Shown: one piece after another, positions 34,154-47,940 of the stretch
How the letters are laid out: the number at the start of each line of letters is the position of its first letter
How positions within the stretch are numbered: the stretch's first letter is position 1
Assembly: GCF_035573695.1 (NCBI RefSeq)
Contig: NZ_CP121694.1
Location: 3,356,001-3,420,000, forward strand
From: Metallumcola ferriviriculae
GTDB lineage: Bacteria > Bacillota > JADQBR01
DNA: 64,000 nucleotides
Reading direction: 5' to 3'
Position numbers and translations under genes: made by a program
Notes under the pieces: model-generated
The model's input: the letters and a program-made list of their open reading frames with translations, nothing else
Told to the model about the DNA's origin: nothing
Databases searched by the model: none

Positions 34154-35596
34154 TTAAAGTTTCTTTTGCAGTAGTTCATTAACCAATTTGGGATTTGCCT
34201 TACCTCTGGTGGCCTTCATTACCTGCCCCACCATAAAACCTGCTGCCTGTTTCTTTCCACCACGATAATCCGCCACACTTTGGGGGTTATCTGTTATGAC
34301 CTTTTCAACTATTTTCTCCAGTTCACTCTGGTCACTGATTTGTTCTAAACCCTTTGCCGCTACGATTTCCGCTGCACTCTTACCGGTGTTAAACATTTCT
34401 TCAAATACCTGTTTGGCTATTGTACCGCTGATTGTGCCTTTATCCATTAATTTCAACAGTTCAGCCATTTCTTTAGGCTCAACGGGCGCCTCGGCTGGTT
34501 CCATATTACTGTTATTTAGTAAGCGCAATAGCTCACCCATAATCCAATTACTCACCTTTTTGGCATCAGGGTAGTATTCCAAGCAGCGGTCTAAGTAATC
34601 AGCCAAGTCCTTTGAACCGGTTATTACCGCTGCGTCATACTCAGGCAGCCCCAATTCGTTCACTAGGCGTTGCTTCCGGTCGTCGGGAAGTTCCGGTAGT
34701 GTGGCACGGATGCGCTCTACCCATTGTTTATCGATTACCAGCGGTACAAGGTCCGGCTCAGGGAAGTAACGGTAGTCATGGGCTTCCTCTTTACTGCGCA
34801 AGCTGACAGAAATACCTTTATTTTCATCCCAGGAGCGAGTCTCCTGCACCACTTTTTCACCATCTTCAATCAGTTCAATTTGTCTGGCTATCTCATATTC
34901 AATTGCTTTTTGCAATGCCTTGAAAGAGTTCATGTTTTTTAATTCTGCTTTTGTGCCCAGCTTCTCAGTACCTTTGGGCCGAACAGAAATATTTGCGTCG
35001 CAGCGTAAAGACCCCTCCTGCATCTTACAGTCGGATACTTCTGTATACTGCAAGATGGCTTTTACCTTTTCCAAATAAGCTTTTGCCTCTTCGGCGGAAC
35101 GCATATCCGGCTCTGATACAATCTCCACTAGTGGTACGCCGGTACGATTATAGTCAACTAGAGAAGAATTGGACTCCACAATAGCGGTTCCCTGATGCAC
35201 CAGCTTTCCGGCATCTTCTTCCATATGTAGACGGGTAATACCAATACGTTTAGTCTTCCCATCCACCTCTATATCCAGGTAACCATGTTCGCAGATAGGT
35301 AAATCGTATTGGCTTACCTGATAAGCTTTCGGTAGATCAGGATAGAAATAGTTTTTACGGTCAAATTTGCTATACTCTGCTATCTGGCAATTTAAAGCCA
35401 GTCCCGCTTTGAGAGCATAATCTACTACTTCTTTATTCAATACCGGCAGCACCCCGGGTAAGCCAAGACACACCGGGCAAACATGGGTGTTAGGATCACC
35501 ACCAAATTCAGTGGAACAAGCGCAGAATATCTTAGAATTGGTTTTAAGCTCAGCATGTACCTCCAAACCGATTACTGCTTCATACTCTATAATCAT
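34154..35596 (-). CDS. gatB: Asp-tRNA(Asn)/Glu-tRNA(Gln) amidotransferase subunit B
   Basis: A 480-aa subunit that binds the misacylated tRNA and phosphorylates the glutamate or aspartate side chain. It starts [20 protein letters not shown] and has the zinc/CxxC segment ([20 protein letters not shown]), [17 protein letters not shown] and a C-terminal YqeY-like helical tail ([17 protein letters not shown]). The gatA stop directly abuts its ATG. Transcription order is gatC-gatA-gatB, and a terminator follows. Confidence 0.97.
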   Translation of the reverse strand: MIIEYEAVIGLEVHAELKTNSKIFCACSTEFGGDPNTHVCPVCLGLPGVLPVLNKEVVDYALKAGLALNCQIAEYSKFDRKNYFYPDLPKAYQVSQYDLPICEHGYLDIEVDGKTKRIGITRLHMEEDAGKLVHQGTAIVESNSSLVDYNRTGVPLVEIVSEPDMRSAEEAKAYLEKVKAILQYTEVSDCKMQEGSLRCDANISVRPKGTEKLGTKAELKNMNSFKALQKAIEYEIARQIELIEDGEKVVQETRSWDENKGISVSLRSKEEAHDYRYFPEPDLVPLVIDKQWVERIRATLPELPDDRKQRLVNELGLPEYDAAVITGSKDLADYLDRCLEYYPDAKKVSNWIMGELLRLLNNSNMEPAEAPVEPKEMAELLKLMDKGTISGTIAKQVFEEMFNTGKSAAEIVAAKGLEQISDQSELEKIVEKVITDNPQSVADYRGGKKQAAGFMVGQVMKATRGKANPKLVNELLQKKL

Positions 35597-37063
35597 TTAT
35601 TCCACCTCCAGCTGTGGCCGCTGCTGATGATAAGGCGTACTTTGTTCGTAGTTATACGCTAGCTTTAATACTGTGGACTCATCAAATGGCTTGCCGATAA
35701 TCTGCATCCCTACCGGCATCCCTTGGTCAAATCCGCAGGGAATGGAAATGGCCGGCAGTCCTGCCATATTCACCGGAATGGTAAACAAGTCAGATAGGTA
35801 CATGGAAAGCGGATCATCGGATTTCTCACCAATTTTAAAAGCAACCGTAGGCGATGTAGGTGCCACAATGGCATCATACCGTTCGAATGCCCGGTCAAAA
35901 TCATGGCGAATTAAGGTGCGCACCCTTAACGCCTTTAGATAATACGCGTCATAATATCCAGAACTCAATGCATAGGTTCCCAGCATTATTCTGCGTTTTA
36001 CTTCGGTACCAAATCCTTCACTACGTGTCTTCTTAAACATTGAGATGACGTCTTCAGCTTCCTCCGCCCGATAACCATAGCGCACTCCGTCGTACCTGGC
36101 AAGATTCGAGCTCGCTTCCGCCGTCGCCACCAGATAGTAGGCAGGTAAAGCATACTCCGTATGGGGTAAAGACATCTCCTCGCAAACCGCACCCAAGCTT
36201 TCCAATTGCTTGATGGCTGCATCCACAGCCGCTTTAACTCCTTGCTCCAAACCCGAAGCAAAATATTCTTTCGGGATACCCAAACGCATCCCTTTAATGT
36301 CTTGTTTAAGCGACTGTCTATAATCGGGAACTTCAACAGCCGCCGAAGTAGAGTCTTTCTCATCATGTCCGGCAATCGCTTGCAGTACCATGGCAGAGTC
36401 CTCTACATTCTTTGTTACGGGACCAATTTGGTCTAAGGATGACGCAAAGGCAATAAGCCCATAGCGGGATACCCTTCCATAAGTGGGTTTCAATCCTACA
36501 ACTCCGCAGAAGGAAGCCGGTTGGCGGATGGAGCCACCTGTATCACTTCCTAAGGTAAATAATGCTTCGTCTGCCGCAACGGAAGCTGTAGCCCCACCGC
36601 TGGAACCACCTGGTGCCCGAGCCAAATCCCAGGGATTACGCACCGGGTAGTAAGCTGAGTTTTCGTTGGAAGAGCCCATAGCGAATTCATCCATGTTCAG
36701 TTTTCCGAGCAGCACAGTCCCTTCCCGGTCTAACTTTTCGGCAACTGTGGCACTGTACGGTGGTATAAAGTTATGCAAAATCTTTGATGCACAGGTAGTT
36801 TTTATCCCTTCGGTACACATATTATCCTTAAGCGCCATGGGGATTCCGGTCAGCGGCTTTAATTCCTCGCCGGCGGCAATTCTCTTATCTACCTCATTAG
36901 CTTTTTCCAAGGCTTCCTCACCGGTGACAGTTAGAAAGGCCTGAACTTTAGGATCTACCTTCTTAACATTGGCCAACATAGCTTCAGTCAGTTCCAAGGC
37001 GCTGATTTCTTTTGCTTTCAGTTTATCATGCAGTTGATGTATAGTTAGTGTATGAATTGACAT
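35597..37063 (-). CDS. gatA: Asp-tRNA(Asn)/Glu-tRNA(Gln) amidotransferase subunit A
   Basis: A 488-aa amidase-signature enzyme that releases ammonia from glutamine for the GatB reaction. The Ser-cisSer-Lys triad is visible in MALKDNMC (Lys), [20 protein letters not shown] (cis-Ser) and [16 protein letters not shown] (nucleophile Ser). The start ATG has AAGGGGGG upstream. It sits 77 bp after gatC and abuts gatB. Confidence 0.97.
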   Translation of the reverse strand: MSIHTLTIHQLHDKLKAKEISALELTEAMLANVKKVDPKVQAFLTVTGEEALEKANEVDKRIAAGEELKPLTGIPMALKDNMCTEGIKTTCASKILHNFIPPYSATVAEKLDREGTVLLGKLNMDEFAMGSSNENSAYYPVRNPWDLARAPGGSSGGATASVAADEALFTLGSDTGGSIRQPASFCGVVGLKPTYGRVSRYGLIAFASSLDQIGPVTKNVEDSAMVLQAIAGHDEKDSTSAAVEVPDYRQSLKQDIKGMRLGIPKEYFASGLEQGVKAAVDAAIKQLESLGAVCEEMSLPHTEYALPAYYLVATAEASSNLARYDGVRYGYRAEEAEDVISMFKKTRSEGFGTEVKRRIMLGTYALSSGYYDAYYLKALRVRTLIRHDFDRAFERYDAIVAPTSPTVAFKIGEKSDDPLSMYLSDLFTIPVNMAGLPAISIPCGFDQGMPVGMQIIGKPFDESTVLKLAYNYEQSTPYHQQRPQLEVE

Positions 37064-37140
37064 TGTTACCCCCCCTTATCAACAAACCAAGATAGTGCCG
37101 GATTGCGTCGTTGCCCGACGCCTACAGACGCTTAGAAACA

Positions 37141-37428
37141 TTAAACTATCTTAGGAACCTTGAACATACCGTCTTCTTTATCCGGGGCATTTTTCAAGGC
37201 CGTCTTGTTATCAAAATACTTCCGGGTAATATCTTCACGCATAACATTATCTATCCCCAGCACATGGGCAGTAGGTTCTACACCACTGATGTCAAGCTGA
37301 TTTAACTTGTCCATATAGCCTAAGATATCATTTAACTGTTTAGTGAATTCCTCTACTTCCTCGGCAGAAAACTCTAACCGAGCCAGCATGGCCACGTGTT
37401 CTACATCTTTCCCGCTAACATTACTCAC
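37141..37428 (-). CDS. gatC: Asp-tRNA(Asn)/Glu-tRNA(Gln) amidotransferase subunit C
   Basis: A 95-aa subunit that stabilises GatA. It has VEHVAMLARLEFSAEEVEEF, LNDILGYMDKLNQLD and the ending DKEDGMFKVPKIV typical of GatC. The start is GTG after GGAGGTG. It leads the gatCAB transcript; between it and ligA upstream lies a palindromic repeat. Confidence 0.95.
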   Translation of the reverse strand: MSNVSGKDVEHVAMLARLEFSAEEVEEFTKQLNDILGYMDKLNQLDISGVEPTAHVLGIDNVMREDITRKYFDNKTALKNAPDKEDGMFKVPKIV

Positions 37429-37540
37429 TGTTACACCTCCAATAATATGTATCTTTTACTCTTAAAAGAAATTATTAGAACTCTCATTTAAAACTGAGCT
37501 AATTATAGCAAATATTGTCTTAATATGGCAAACTGCGCCA

Positions 37541-41778
<4,238 letters not shown>

Positions 41779-41968
41779 AACTTTTCCCCCTTATTTACTA
41801 CTATTCCCCTATTATTTCGAAACAGTCACAATCGTTTCCTGCCGCTTAAAGAAGAAAAGCTGCTTCATTTCTTAAAATCCAGACGGGGCTAAATACCCCC
41901 ACCCTCGTAAAGGGTCAAATTCTTAACTAAACCCTTATTACAACAGGAGCTCCGTTTACTTGACTAAG

Positions 41969-41998
41969 AAAAAGTATTCCCCGGAATGGGGAATACTT
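41969..41998 (-). terminator. Terminator of the two-component operon
   Basis: AAGTATTCCCC and GGGGAATACTT form an 11-bp stem, followed on the minus strand by TTTTTC. It touches the response regulator stop. The 190 bp between it and the pcrA start show no other feature. Confidence 0.85.
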
Positions 41999-42615
41999 CA
42001 CTTATTATAGTATCGGTTTTTCGGCCTTCCTACCTTCCCATAATCTGCTTGGACCAATATATCCCCCCGGTCCACAAGATACATTAAATATCTGTGCACC
42101 GTAGGATACGCCAAACAAACCCCATCAGTTATTTCCTCAATTGAGGCACCGTTACTGCAGGTCTTAAGATAATCCACAACCAGCTTCAATGTAGCTTTAC
42201 TAATTCCCTTAACAGTATAAACATCATCATCTTCCACTTGTCCCTGGGTACTTTTAAGGATACTTAGATGCACCTTTAACCTGCTGATAAGATCAGGCGC
42301 CTTGATCGGCTTTAAAGCAAAATCGCTGGCCCCGGCATCGAGGAATGTATCGGCAACCTGCTGCCGTTCATCCACAGTTAAGACAATTATAGGCACCTCC
42401 GTGGATAATTTGCGCAGCGCCTTAACGGTAGCCAGTCCGTCTAATTCAGGCATATGGTAATCCACTAATACCAAATCCGGCCGTTCTTTTTTAAACAGCT
42501 TCAGGCCCATGTTGCCGTTAACCGCCTCACAAGTATTCCAACCGGAAAGAGAACATATCTCCTTAAGGGTATAGCGAATGTCTTCCTCGTCATCGATAAT
42601 CAAAATCTTAGTCAT
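41998..42615 (-). CDS. Response regulator with CitB/DcuR-like winged-helix output
   Basis: A 205-aa protein. Residues 1-120 are a receiver domain (ILIIDDEEDIRYTLKEICSL, phospho-acceptor D in LVLVDYHMPELDG, VDERQQ, lysine in ALKPIKAPDL). The C-terminal 70 residues (LVVDYLKTCSNGASIEEIT, YPTVHRYLMYLVDRGDI, GRPKNRYYNK) resemble the DNA-binding part of CitB/DcuR regulators. The ATG at 42615 has GGGGTGAT upstream and overlaps the kinase gene by 8 bp. It is last in a lipoprotein-kinase-regulator operon. Confidence 0.85.
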   Translation of the reverse strand: MTKILIIDDEEDIRYTLKEICSLSGWNTCEAVNGNMGLKLFKKERPDLVLVDYHMPELDGLATVKALRKLSTEVPIIVLTVDERQQVADTFLDAGASDFALKPIKAPDLISRLKVHLSILKSTQGQVEDDDVYTVKGISKATLKLVVDYLKTCSNGASIEEITDGVCLAYPTVHRYLMYLVDRGDILVQADYGKVGRPKNRYYNK

Positions 42616-43972
42616 GCCCATCACCCCTGCCATCGGGAATTGTAATCCGTACCACAGTGCCCTTATCCGGTTGACTGTCAATCTCTATACTACCGCCATG
42701 GTTCTCTACCACTTTACGAACAAATGTCAGCCCCAGACCGGATGAATTTCGCGAACTGTAGCCGGGCTGCCAAATCATATCAAGCTCTTTCTCCGACATG
42801 CCATCACCGTTATCCTTGATGCTGAATTCCACCCCACCGTTATTTCTTACCGCTAAGATATCCACTCTGCCGGCAACATTCTGACGGGTGGCCCTGACGG
42901 CATTATCAATCACGTTAACCAATGCCCTAGCCAATCGTACTTTATTAACGCTAATTTTAGGCATATCCTGCCCCACATCAAAGTGAAAGCGCTGCTCCAA
43001 TTCTTCAGGGATAATCTGTGCCCGGACATAGTTTATCAATGAATGTATAGTAATGGGTTCCCGTACATCCTCATATAATATTTCCGAAATCATTCCATTC
43101 ATGTTTTCGGCAGCTATTTCAATCCTACCGGCATATTCTGCCTGTTTATCATTGGCTGCGGTCATTTCTATCAATGAATTCAGCCCCCTGATAGTGGTTA
43201 GGGGCGTTTTTAAATCATGTACCAAGGCATGCATTTCTTGGAGTACCCTCGCTTCAGCAGCAGCCAGCTGTACCCGCTGCATTTGATTTTCCCTCTTTTT
43301 ACGTTCATTAATCTGTTGAATTATTTTTTGATAATTGTCAATCAGTCCTGTAGTTACTATGGCGATAGTTATCAGCGGTAGAAAGAAGGCAACACTGACA
43401 AAGTTCAACGTACTCTCAGCATTTAAAAACTGTCCCGCCAACTTAATCCCTGTCGACAATTCCCCCGCTCCAAAGCCAACGGGCGTTAGCACCGGGGCAA
43501 TAGCTAACCAATAAGAACCCAATAAAAGCTGACCAATGATAATCACCTTATGCCAAAATTTTAGCACTCCACGGCCCCATAGCAGAAATAGACCTGAAGC
43601 ACCAAGAAAAACTGCCAGAGGCACACCCCATTCCCACTGCCCCTGCTCCAGCAAATACAGTAAAGTAAAGGTTAGAGAAATAATGCTCCCGGCTACCAGT
43701 ATGGCCATTGGTTTCTGCTTGCTGTCTACGCCTTCAACAGCCCTAAAAGCACCTACATACACAGGCAGAGCACGCAGAGCATTAAGCCCCACCATGAAAG
43801 ATGCAGCTATAATTAGACGTCCGCTGTCTCCCCTAGTGATGCTTTCATCTAGTTTGGTAAGTACCTGCCAATAGGGCTGCTCCAGGAAGCGCTGCAGCAG
43901 GATGGCAAACCCCGCAATCAAAATACCTTGAATTAGTTTGTCCCTATCCACCAATGTGGTCACAATAATCAC
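42608..43972 (-). CDS. Membrane-bound sensor histidine kinase
   Basis: A 454-aa kinase with about six membrane helices in residues 1-220, no obvious extracellular sensor domain, a coiled segment, then a HisKA domain with H in HALVHDLKTPLTTIRGL. The ATPase domain shows the N box (ARALVNVIDNAVRATRQ), DNGDGMSEKEL, SGLGLTFVRKVVENHGG. It phosphorylates the overlapping response regulator. The start is GTG, 6 bp after the lipoprotein gene. The lipoprotein may be its ligand-binding partner, since the kinase itself has little outside the membrane. Confidence 0.85.
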   Translation of the reverse strand: MIIVTTLVDRDKLIQGILIAGFAILLQRFLEQPYWQVLTKLDESITRGDSGRLIIAASFMVGLNALRALPVYVGAFRAVEGVDSKQKPMAILVAGSIISLTFTLLYLLEQGQWEWGVPLAVFLGASGLFLLWGRGVLKFWHKVIIIGQLLLGSYWLAIAPVLTPVGFGAGELSTGIKLAGQFLNAESTLNFVSVAFFLPLITIAIVTTGLIDNYQKIIQQINERKKRENQMQRVQLAAAEARVLQEMHALVHDLKTPLTTIRGLNSLIEMTAANDKQAEYAGRIEIAAENMNGMISEILYEDVREPITIHSLINYVRAQIIPEELEQRFHFDVGQDMPKISVNKVRLARALVNVIDNAVRATRQNVAGRVDILAVRNNGGVEFSIKDNGDGMSEKELDMIWQPGYSSRNSSGLGLTFVRKVVENHGGSIEIDSQPDKGTVVRITIPDGRGDGHD

Positions 43973-43978
43973 GCCCCG

Positions 43979-44557
43979 CTAACGGAAAATAGAGTTTATC
44001 GGGGTTTTGGCCCTGTCAAAGTCCTTCACCACGGTAATGGGCACTCCCCCAGCGGCAGCTAACCTGCTAAAAAAATTATCATGGTTTGCATCGCCAATAA
44101 TTAAATAGTAGTCTATGAATGGGGCAATGGCCTTGGCTATTTCATCCGTCCCCTGATACCGCCGCTGCCTGCTCATGCTTACTACCACAACCGCCATGCC
44201 CCTTTTTTGAGCATCAGCGGCCAAAGAAACCAGCCGTTCTTTTTCTTCCGGCAGAGTGACACCCAATCGGTCCATACCACGGTGGGACATTCCTAAGCTA
44301 ATGATAATGCAGTCATAGCGGTCACTTAAGTCCTGACCTCGCACCTTACGCCAAAATCGGTTGCTAATATAAAGTTTTGAAGCCAGTTCGGAAATGATTA
44401 AACCTTCGGATCCCTGCCCCGCCGGGGTAATAATTGCCCTCTCGTGTGCAATTGGCTGGGGCAAATGCGGCATCAAAAAAGGCTTTTCGACAGATTTACC
44501 GCAACCGCTTATGAGCAGAGCCATAATAAGTAGTATCATAAAAGTAGTTTTTCTCAT
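43979..44557 (-). CDS. Lipoprotein of the DUF6305 type
   Basis: A 192-aa protein with a lipoprotein signal (MRKTTFMILLIMALLISGCG, lipobox ISGC). The mature part (AIITPAGQGSEGLIISELAS, DCIIISLGMSHRGMDRLG, MAVVVVSMSRQRRYQGTDEI, YYLIIGDANHDNFFSRLA) resembles the DUF6305 family as I recall it, of unknown function, with a Rossmann-like beta-alpha pattern. The start at 44557 has GAGGGAT upstream. It is first in the operon with the kinase and regulator and may be an extracytoplasmic sensor component. Confidence 0.65.
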   Translation of the reverse strand: MRKTTFMILLIMALLISGCGKSVEKPFLMPHLPQPIAHERAIITPAGQGSEGLIISELASKLYISNRFWRKVRGQDLSDRYDCIIISLGMSHRGMDRLGVTLPEEKERLVSLAADAQKRGMAVVVVSMSRQRRYQGTDEIAKAIAPFIDYYLIIGDANHDNFFSRLAAAGGVPITVVKDFDRAKTPINSIFR

Positions 44558-44762
44558 TTTTATCCCTCGCACTTGTACCACTTATTCGCCATTAAATCAC
44601 TAAAGTCCTACAAATATTTATACCCAGCTTCCTTTTCTTTAACAAGGCACCTCGTAAAACACGAAAAGCGATTTCGTTGCCACCCATAATTTCCAGTCCT
44701 GAAAATACCCATTTTCATTTAATTGATGGTGCCGCACCAGCGGCATGGAAGTCTATACATTA

Positions 44763-44803
44763 AAAAAGCTAACGCCGGTGGTGTAAGACATCACCGGCGT
44801 TAA
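44763..44803 (-). terminator. Terminator of folD-fchA
   Basis: Minus-strand TTAACGCCGGTGATG and CACCACCGGCGTTAG form a long stem followed by T6, 30 bp past the fchA stop. The rest of 44582-44762 holds no visible gene; the lipoprotein operon promoter must lie there. Confidence 0.9.
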
Positions 44804-44833
44804 CTTATTGGCGCACTTCTTATATTTTAAAGA

Positions 44834-45463
44834 TTACATTCTCTCTTGGACTACTTTGATTGTTTTTTCCCTTAACGTCTCCGCCTCAGAGATAAGCATT
44901 TCCTTCTCTTTCACGGCCTTAGCAGTATAATCCTGGTCTTTTATACCAGGGAGATTAATATCCACACTTAACAATACACTTTTCAATGCTGCCTCACCTA
45001 CATAGGCAGCTACCCCGACATCACTGATAGCGCCCTTATTGCCAATGGGGGAAAGTTTGTCAGCCAGTTTTAGTGCTTCCAGGCAGGTCTTAGCGATTTC
45101 CAATGGCGTATCCGTGGCATAAATATATGCCTTTTGCATTTCTGCAGAGCGAATTTTTTTCTCTTCATCGTTTCCCTTAGGCATTTTCAAGACCCGCATG
45201 AATTCGCCGAAGGCGGCAATGTCCTTGGTAACAAGTTCTTCAAGTTTTTCCAGCAATTGATAGGTTTCATCCTTGATTTCCTTAACCTCATCTTGAACGT
45301 CGGCGTACTTTTCTTTTCCCACTGTTAAATTACTAACCATAGCTACCATAGCTGTTCCGAGACTAGCCACCAGGGCGGAGACACTGCCGCCGCCTGGGGT
45401 TGGCGCATCTGATGCTGATTCGTCAATTAGCTTACGAAAGGTCCACTGATAAACTTCACTCAT
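44834..45463 (-). CDS. fchA: Methenyltetrahydrofolate cyclohydrolase (FchA/FTCD-C family)
   Basis: A 209-aa all-helical protein of the formiminotransferase-cyclodeaminase C-terminal family, with ASDAPTPGGGSVSALVASLG, MVAMVSNLTVGKEKY and NKGAISDVGVAAYVGEAALK. In acetogenic and amino-acid-fermenting Bacillota such proteins convert methenyl-THF to formyl-THF. It lies 16 bp after folD, whose product is also a cyclohydrolase. AAGGGAGGGG precedes the ATG. Confidence 0.88.
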   Translation of the reverse strand: MSEVYQWTFRKLIDESASDAPTPGGGSVSALVASLGTAMVAMVSNLTVGKEKYADVQDEVKEIKDETYQLLEKLEELVTKDIAAFGEFMRVLKMPKGNDEEKKIRSAEMQKAYIYATDTPLEIAKTCLEALKLADKLSPIGNKGAISDVGVAAYVGEAALKSVLLSVDINLPGIKDQDYTAKAVKEKEMLISEAETLREKTIKVVQERM

Positions 45464-45479
45464 TTTTACCCCTCCCTTT

Positions 45480-46328
45480 TTATCCCTGCTGCTTTTTTAT
45501 AGCTTTCAGCACATTCTTTAAAATCAGTGCGGTGGTCATCGAACCTACTCCGCCGGGAACAGGTGTAATCTTACCTGCCACTTCTTTAGCACTGTCAAAA
45601 TCCACATCGCCGCAAAGGCCGCCGTCTTCAGCTTGATTAATTCCCGCATCAATCACAACAGCGCCGGGCTTAAGCATATCGCCGGTAATCATCTTGGCAC
45701 GTCCCACTGCAGCAATAACTATGTCAGCTTGCTTGGTAAAACTTGCTAGATCTTTGGTTCTTGAATGGCAGACAGTCATGGTAGGGTTATGCTTGAGCAG
45801 CATGAAGAACAAAGGCTTGCCCACTGTTTCACCACGCCCGACAAGTACAGCATGTTTGCCCTGCAGCTCTACACCGCTTCTTAACAGTATCTCAACACAG
45901 GATTGAGGCGTAGCCGGGAAAAGACCTTCCTGTCCACTCATTATGTACCCACGGTTGATAGGATGCACACCGTCAACATCCTTATTGGGGTCAACTGCTT
46001 CCATAACCTTTTCTTTATCGATATGCTTCGGCAGGGGTAATTCTACCAAGATACCATGTACCGTTTCATCCCCGTTAAGGCGTTCTATTAGCTGCAATAC
46101 ATCCGCTTCAGGAGTGTCCGTCGGCAATGTGTGTAGTTCATAGGCCACCCCTAACTTATCGCTTACTTTACCCTTTGAGCGAGCGTAAGATATTGAAGCA
46201 GGGTCATCCCCAACCAAGACAACATCAAGTTTAGGGGTTATTCCCTGCTGTTTATACTGTTCAACCTCGGCTTTAACCTCTTCCTTAATTTCGTTAGCGA
46301 TCGCTCTGCCATCAATAATTTCACCCAT
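45480..46328 (-). CDS. folD: Methylene-THF dehydrogenase / methenyl-THF cyclohydrolase
   Basis: A 282-aa bifunctional enzyme. It has the substrate-binding SYARSKGKVSDKLGVAY with the catalytic lysine, GILVELPLPKHIDKE, DVDGVHPINRG, the NADP-binding VLVGRGETVGKPLFFMLL and the terminal signature TPVPGGVGSMTTALILKN. It interconverts methylene-, methenyl- and formyl-THF, feeding purine synthesis or the methyl branch of acetogenesis. On the minus strand AAGACA and TATCAT, 17 bp apart at about 46377-46405, may be its promoter. Confidence 0.96.
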   Translation of the reverse strand: MGEIIDGRAIANEIKEEVKAEVEQYKQQGITPKLDVVLVGDDPASISYARSKGKVSDKLGVAYELHTLPTDTPEADVLQLIERLNGDETVHGILVELPLPKHIDKEKVMEAVDPNKDVDGVHPINRGYIMSGQEGLFPATPQSCVEILLRSGVELQGKHAVLVGRGETVGKPLFFMLLKHNPTMTVCHSRTKDLASFTKQADIVIAAVGRAKMITGDMLKPGAVVIDAGINQAEDGGLCGDVDFDSAKEVAGKITPVPGGVGSMTTALILKNVLKAIKKQQG

Positions 46329-46449
46329 GCATAGTCACTCCTTATTATTTTTAAATATTTTGTTCCCTTTAACATATTCATGATACCAAATATTTACCAA
46401 AATGTCTTGACTTACCTGTTAATTTTCCCCGAAGAGGGACGGCCGCTGC

Positions 46450-46857
46450 TCAGATTTCCAGTTTTTGCAGGCGTTCCCACCATTGAGGCGCCTTTTTCTT
46501 GATGTTTAGTGGACTACCCCCTTCATTGGCAAAGGCATGATATGTTGCGGCCTCAGCCAGCAGAGAACCATCCTCTTTTCTGATAATCTGGTAGTGGAAG
46601 TCTAACCTAACCCCGGTAATCCTCACAATCGATGCTTTGACAATGACTTCATCATCATAGACTGCAGGAAATTTATAACGGCAGTTTGCCTCCACAACAG
46701 GCAGATAAATTCCGTCTTCTTCCATGGCCCTGTAGGTCATGCCGGTACCGCGCAGCAGCTCGGTTCTGGCCATTTCACACCATATCAGGTAATTGGTGTG
46801 ATATACCACTCCCATTTGGTCCGTCTCTTGATAACGGACTCTTAATTCTACTGTCAT
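46450..46857 (-). CDS. Acyl-CoA thioesterase, YbgC/4HBT family
   Basis: A 135-aa hotdog-fold protein with VRYQETDQMGVVYHTNYLIW (catalytic aspartate region), RCNYKF-like ANCRYKFPAVYDDEVIVKA and FHYQIIRKEDGSLLAEAATY. It hydrolyses acyl-CoA thioesters; the physiological substrate is unknown. It is 3 bp after the lipid kinase gene in the same direction, which suggests a shared role in lipid metabolism. Confidence 0.88.
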   Translation of the reverse strand: MTVELRVRYQETDQMGVVYHTNYLIWCEMARTELLRGTGMTYRAMEEDGIYLPVVEANCRYKFPAVYDDEVIVKASIVRITGVRLDFHYQIIRKEDGSLLAEAATYHAFANEGGSPLNIKKKAPQWWERLQKLEI

Positions 46858-46860
46858 AAG

Positions 46861-47757
46861 TCACCTCCCTTTTGGAACAAAAATCTGCAATGCTTTTGGC
46901 ATACTCTTCACCGACAAAGGTAAGCTTGGCCCCAATTCCCCGTCTAAATCAGTATGCACAGTCTGGCTGCTTTCTATGGTTAATTCCTTTGTTTGGAAGA
47001 AGACCACATGCGGACTATTAAGATGCTGCCCGCGCAGGATGCGTAAAAAAAGCGGCAGCAGCTCAGCAAACGGGCACTCTTTAATTAACAAAACGTCCAA
47101 CAGCCCGTCCTGAATAGATGCTTTTGGCGCCAGACGCTTAAAACCCCCGGCAGAAGTACTGTTTAGCACTAAAAAGAGCAGAAACTTGTCATCCCATCTG
47201 CCGTGTTGTGCCATAACTCGAAGAGGTATTGGGCGAAACTTGGGCAGGCTTTCCAAACCCTTGGCATAATAAGCTAAACGACCCAGCATATTCTTTAAGC
47301 GTGCCGGTGTATTATGCGGTACATCGGTCAATAATCCACCGCTGGCCACATTAAGAAAGTATCTATCGTTTATGTGCCCGGCATCAATATCCGTCAGGTT
47401 TTCTTGAAGAATAACCCGACAGCACTCGCCAATACCATCGGGAATACCTAGAAAAGTAGCTAAATCATTAACCGTCCCTACCGGAAGTATCCCTAAAGGT
47501 AAGTTTATATTATGCTTAAGCATCGCGTTTACCGTCTGATGCAGCGTTCCATCTCCACCGGCCGCAAAAATGGCATCAAACTTATCTTCGTCAGCCCCAG
47601 TAAACATCGCTTCCACAGGTACATCCGGCAGCGTACGCAAAAGCGACAGCTGCCAACCACCTGTCTGAAATTCTCTTATGACATTATCCAAATTACGAGC
47701 AAAGCTGCCCTCCCCGGAAACAGGATTGTACACCAACTTGGCATATTTCTTCCCCAC
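46861..47757 (-). CDS. Diacylglycerol/lipid kinase family protein (YegS/BmrU type)
   Basis: A 299-aa protein with YNPVSGEGSFARNLDNVI, the catalytic-domain AAGGDGTLHQTVNAML, LGILPVGTVNDLATFLGIP and HTDLDGELG near the end. It would phosphorylate diacylglycerol or a related lipid at the membrane. The start is GTG at 47757 with TAGGAGAG upstream; the frame open to 47784 lacks a good site. It is followed by the thioesterase gene. Confidence 0.9.
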   Translation of the reverse strand: MGKKYAKLVYNPVSGEGSFARNLDNVIREFQTGGWQLSLLRTLPDVPVEAMFTGADEDKFDAIFAAGGDGTLHQTVNAMLKHNINLPLGILPVGTVNDLATFLGIPDGIGECCRVILQENLTDIDAGHINDRYFLNVASGGLLTDVPHNTPARLKNMLGRLAYYAKGLESLPKFRPIPLRVMAQHGRWDDKFLLFLVLNSTSAGGFKRLAPKASIQDGLLDVLLIKECPFAELLPLFLRILRGQHLNSPHVVFFQTKELTIESSQTVHTDLDGELGPSLPLSVKSMPKALQIFVPKGR

Positions 47758-47855
47758 AACTCTCCTACCCCCCTGAATGAACAACTAACCGCCTTAATAA
47801 AAAAAACCCTACAAAGAATGTTATACCCGGACAAGGAATTTTCCTTCTTTAAGTA

Positions 47856-47884
47856 CAAAAAACACGCTGTTTCATACAGCGTGC
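47856..47884 (-). terminator. Terminator of the peptide transporter operon
   Basis: Minus-strand GCACGCTGT, loop, ACAGCGTG and T6, about 57 bp past the dppC stop. It ends the five-gene transporter transcript. Confidence 0.9.
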
Positions 47885-47940
47885 TCAACCACAAGTCTTA
47901 AATTGGAAATTCTCTCTCTGATGTTTTAAAAATACCTTCA

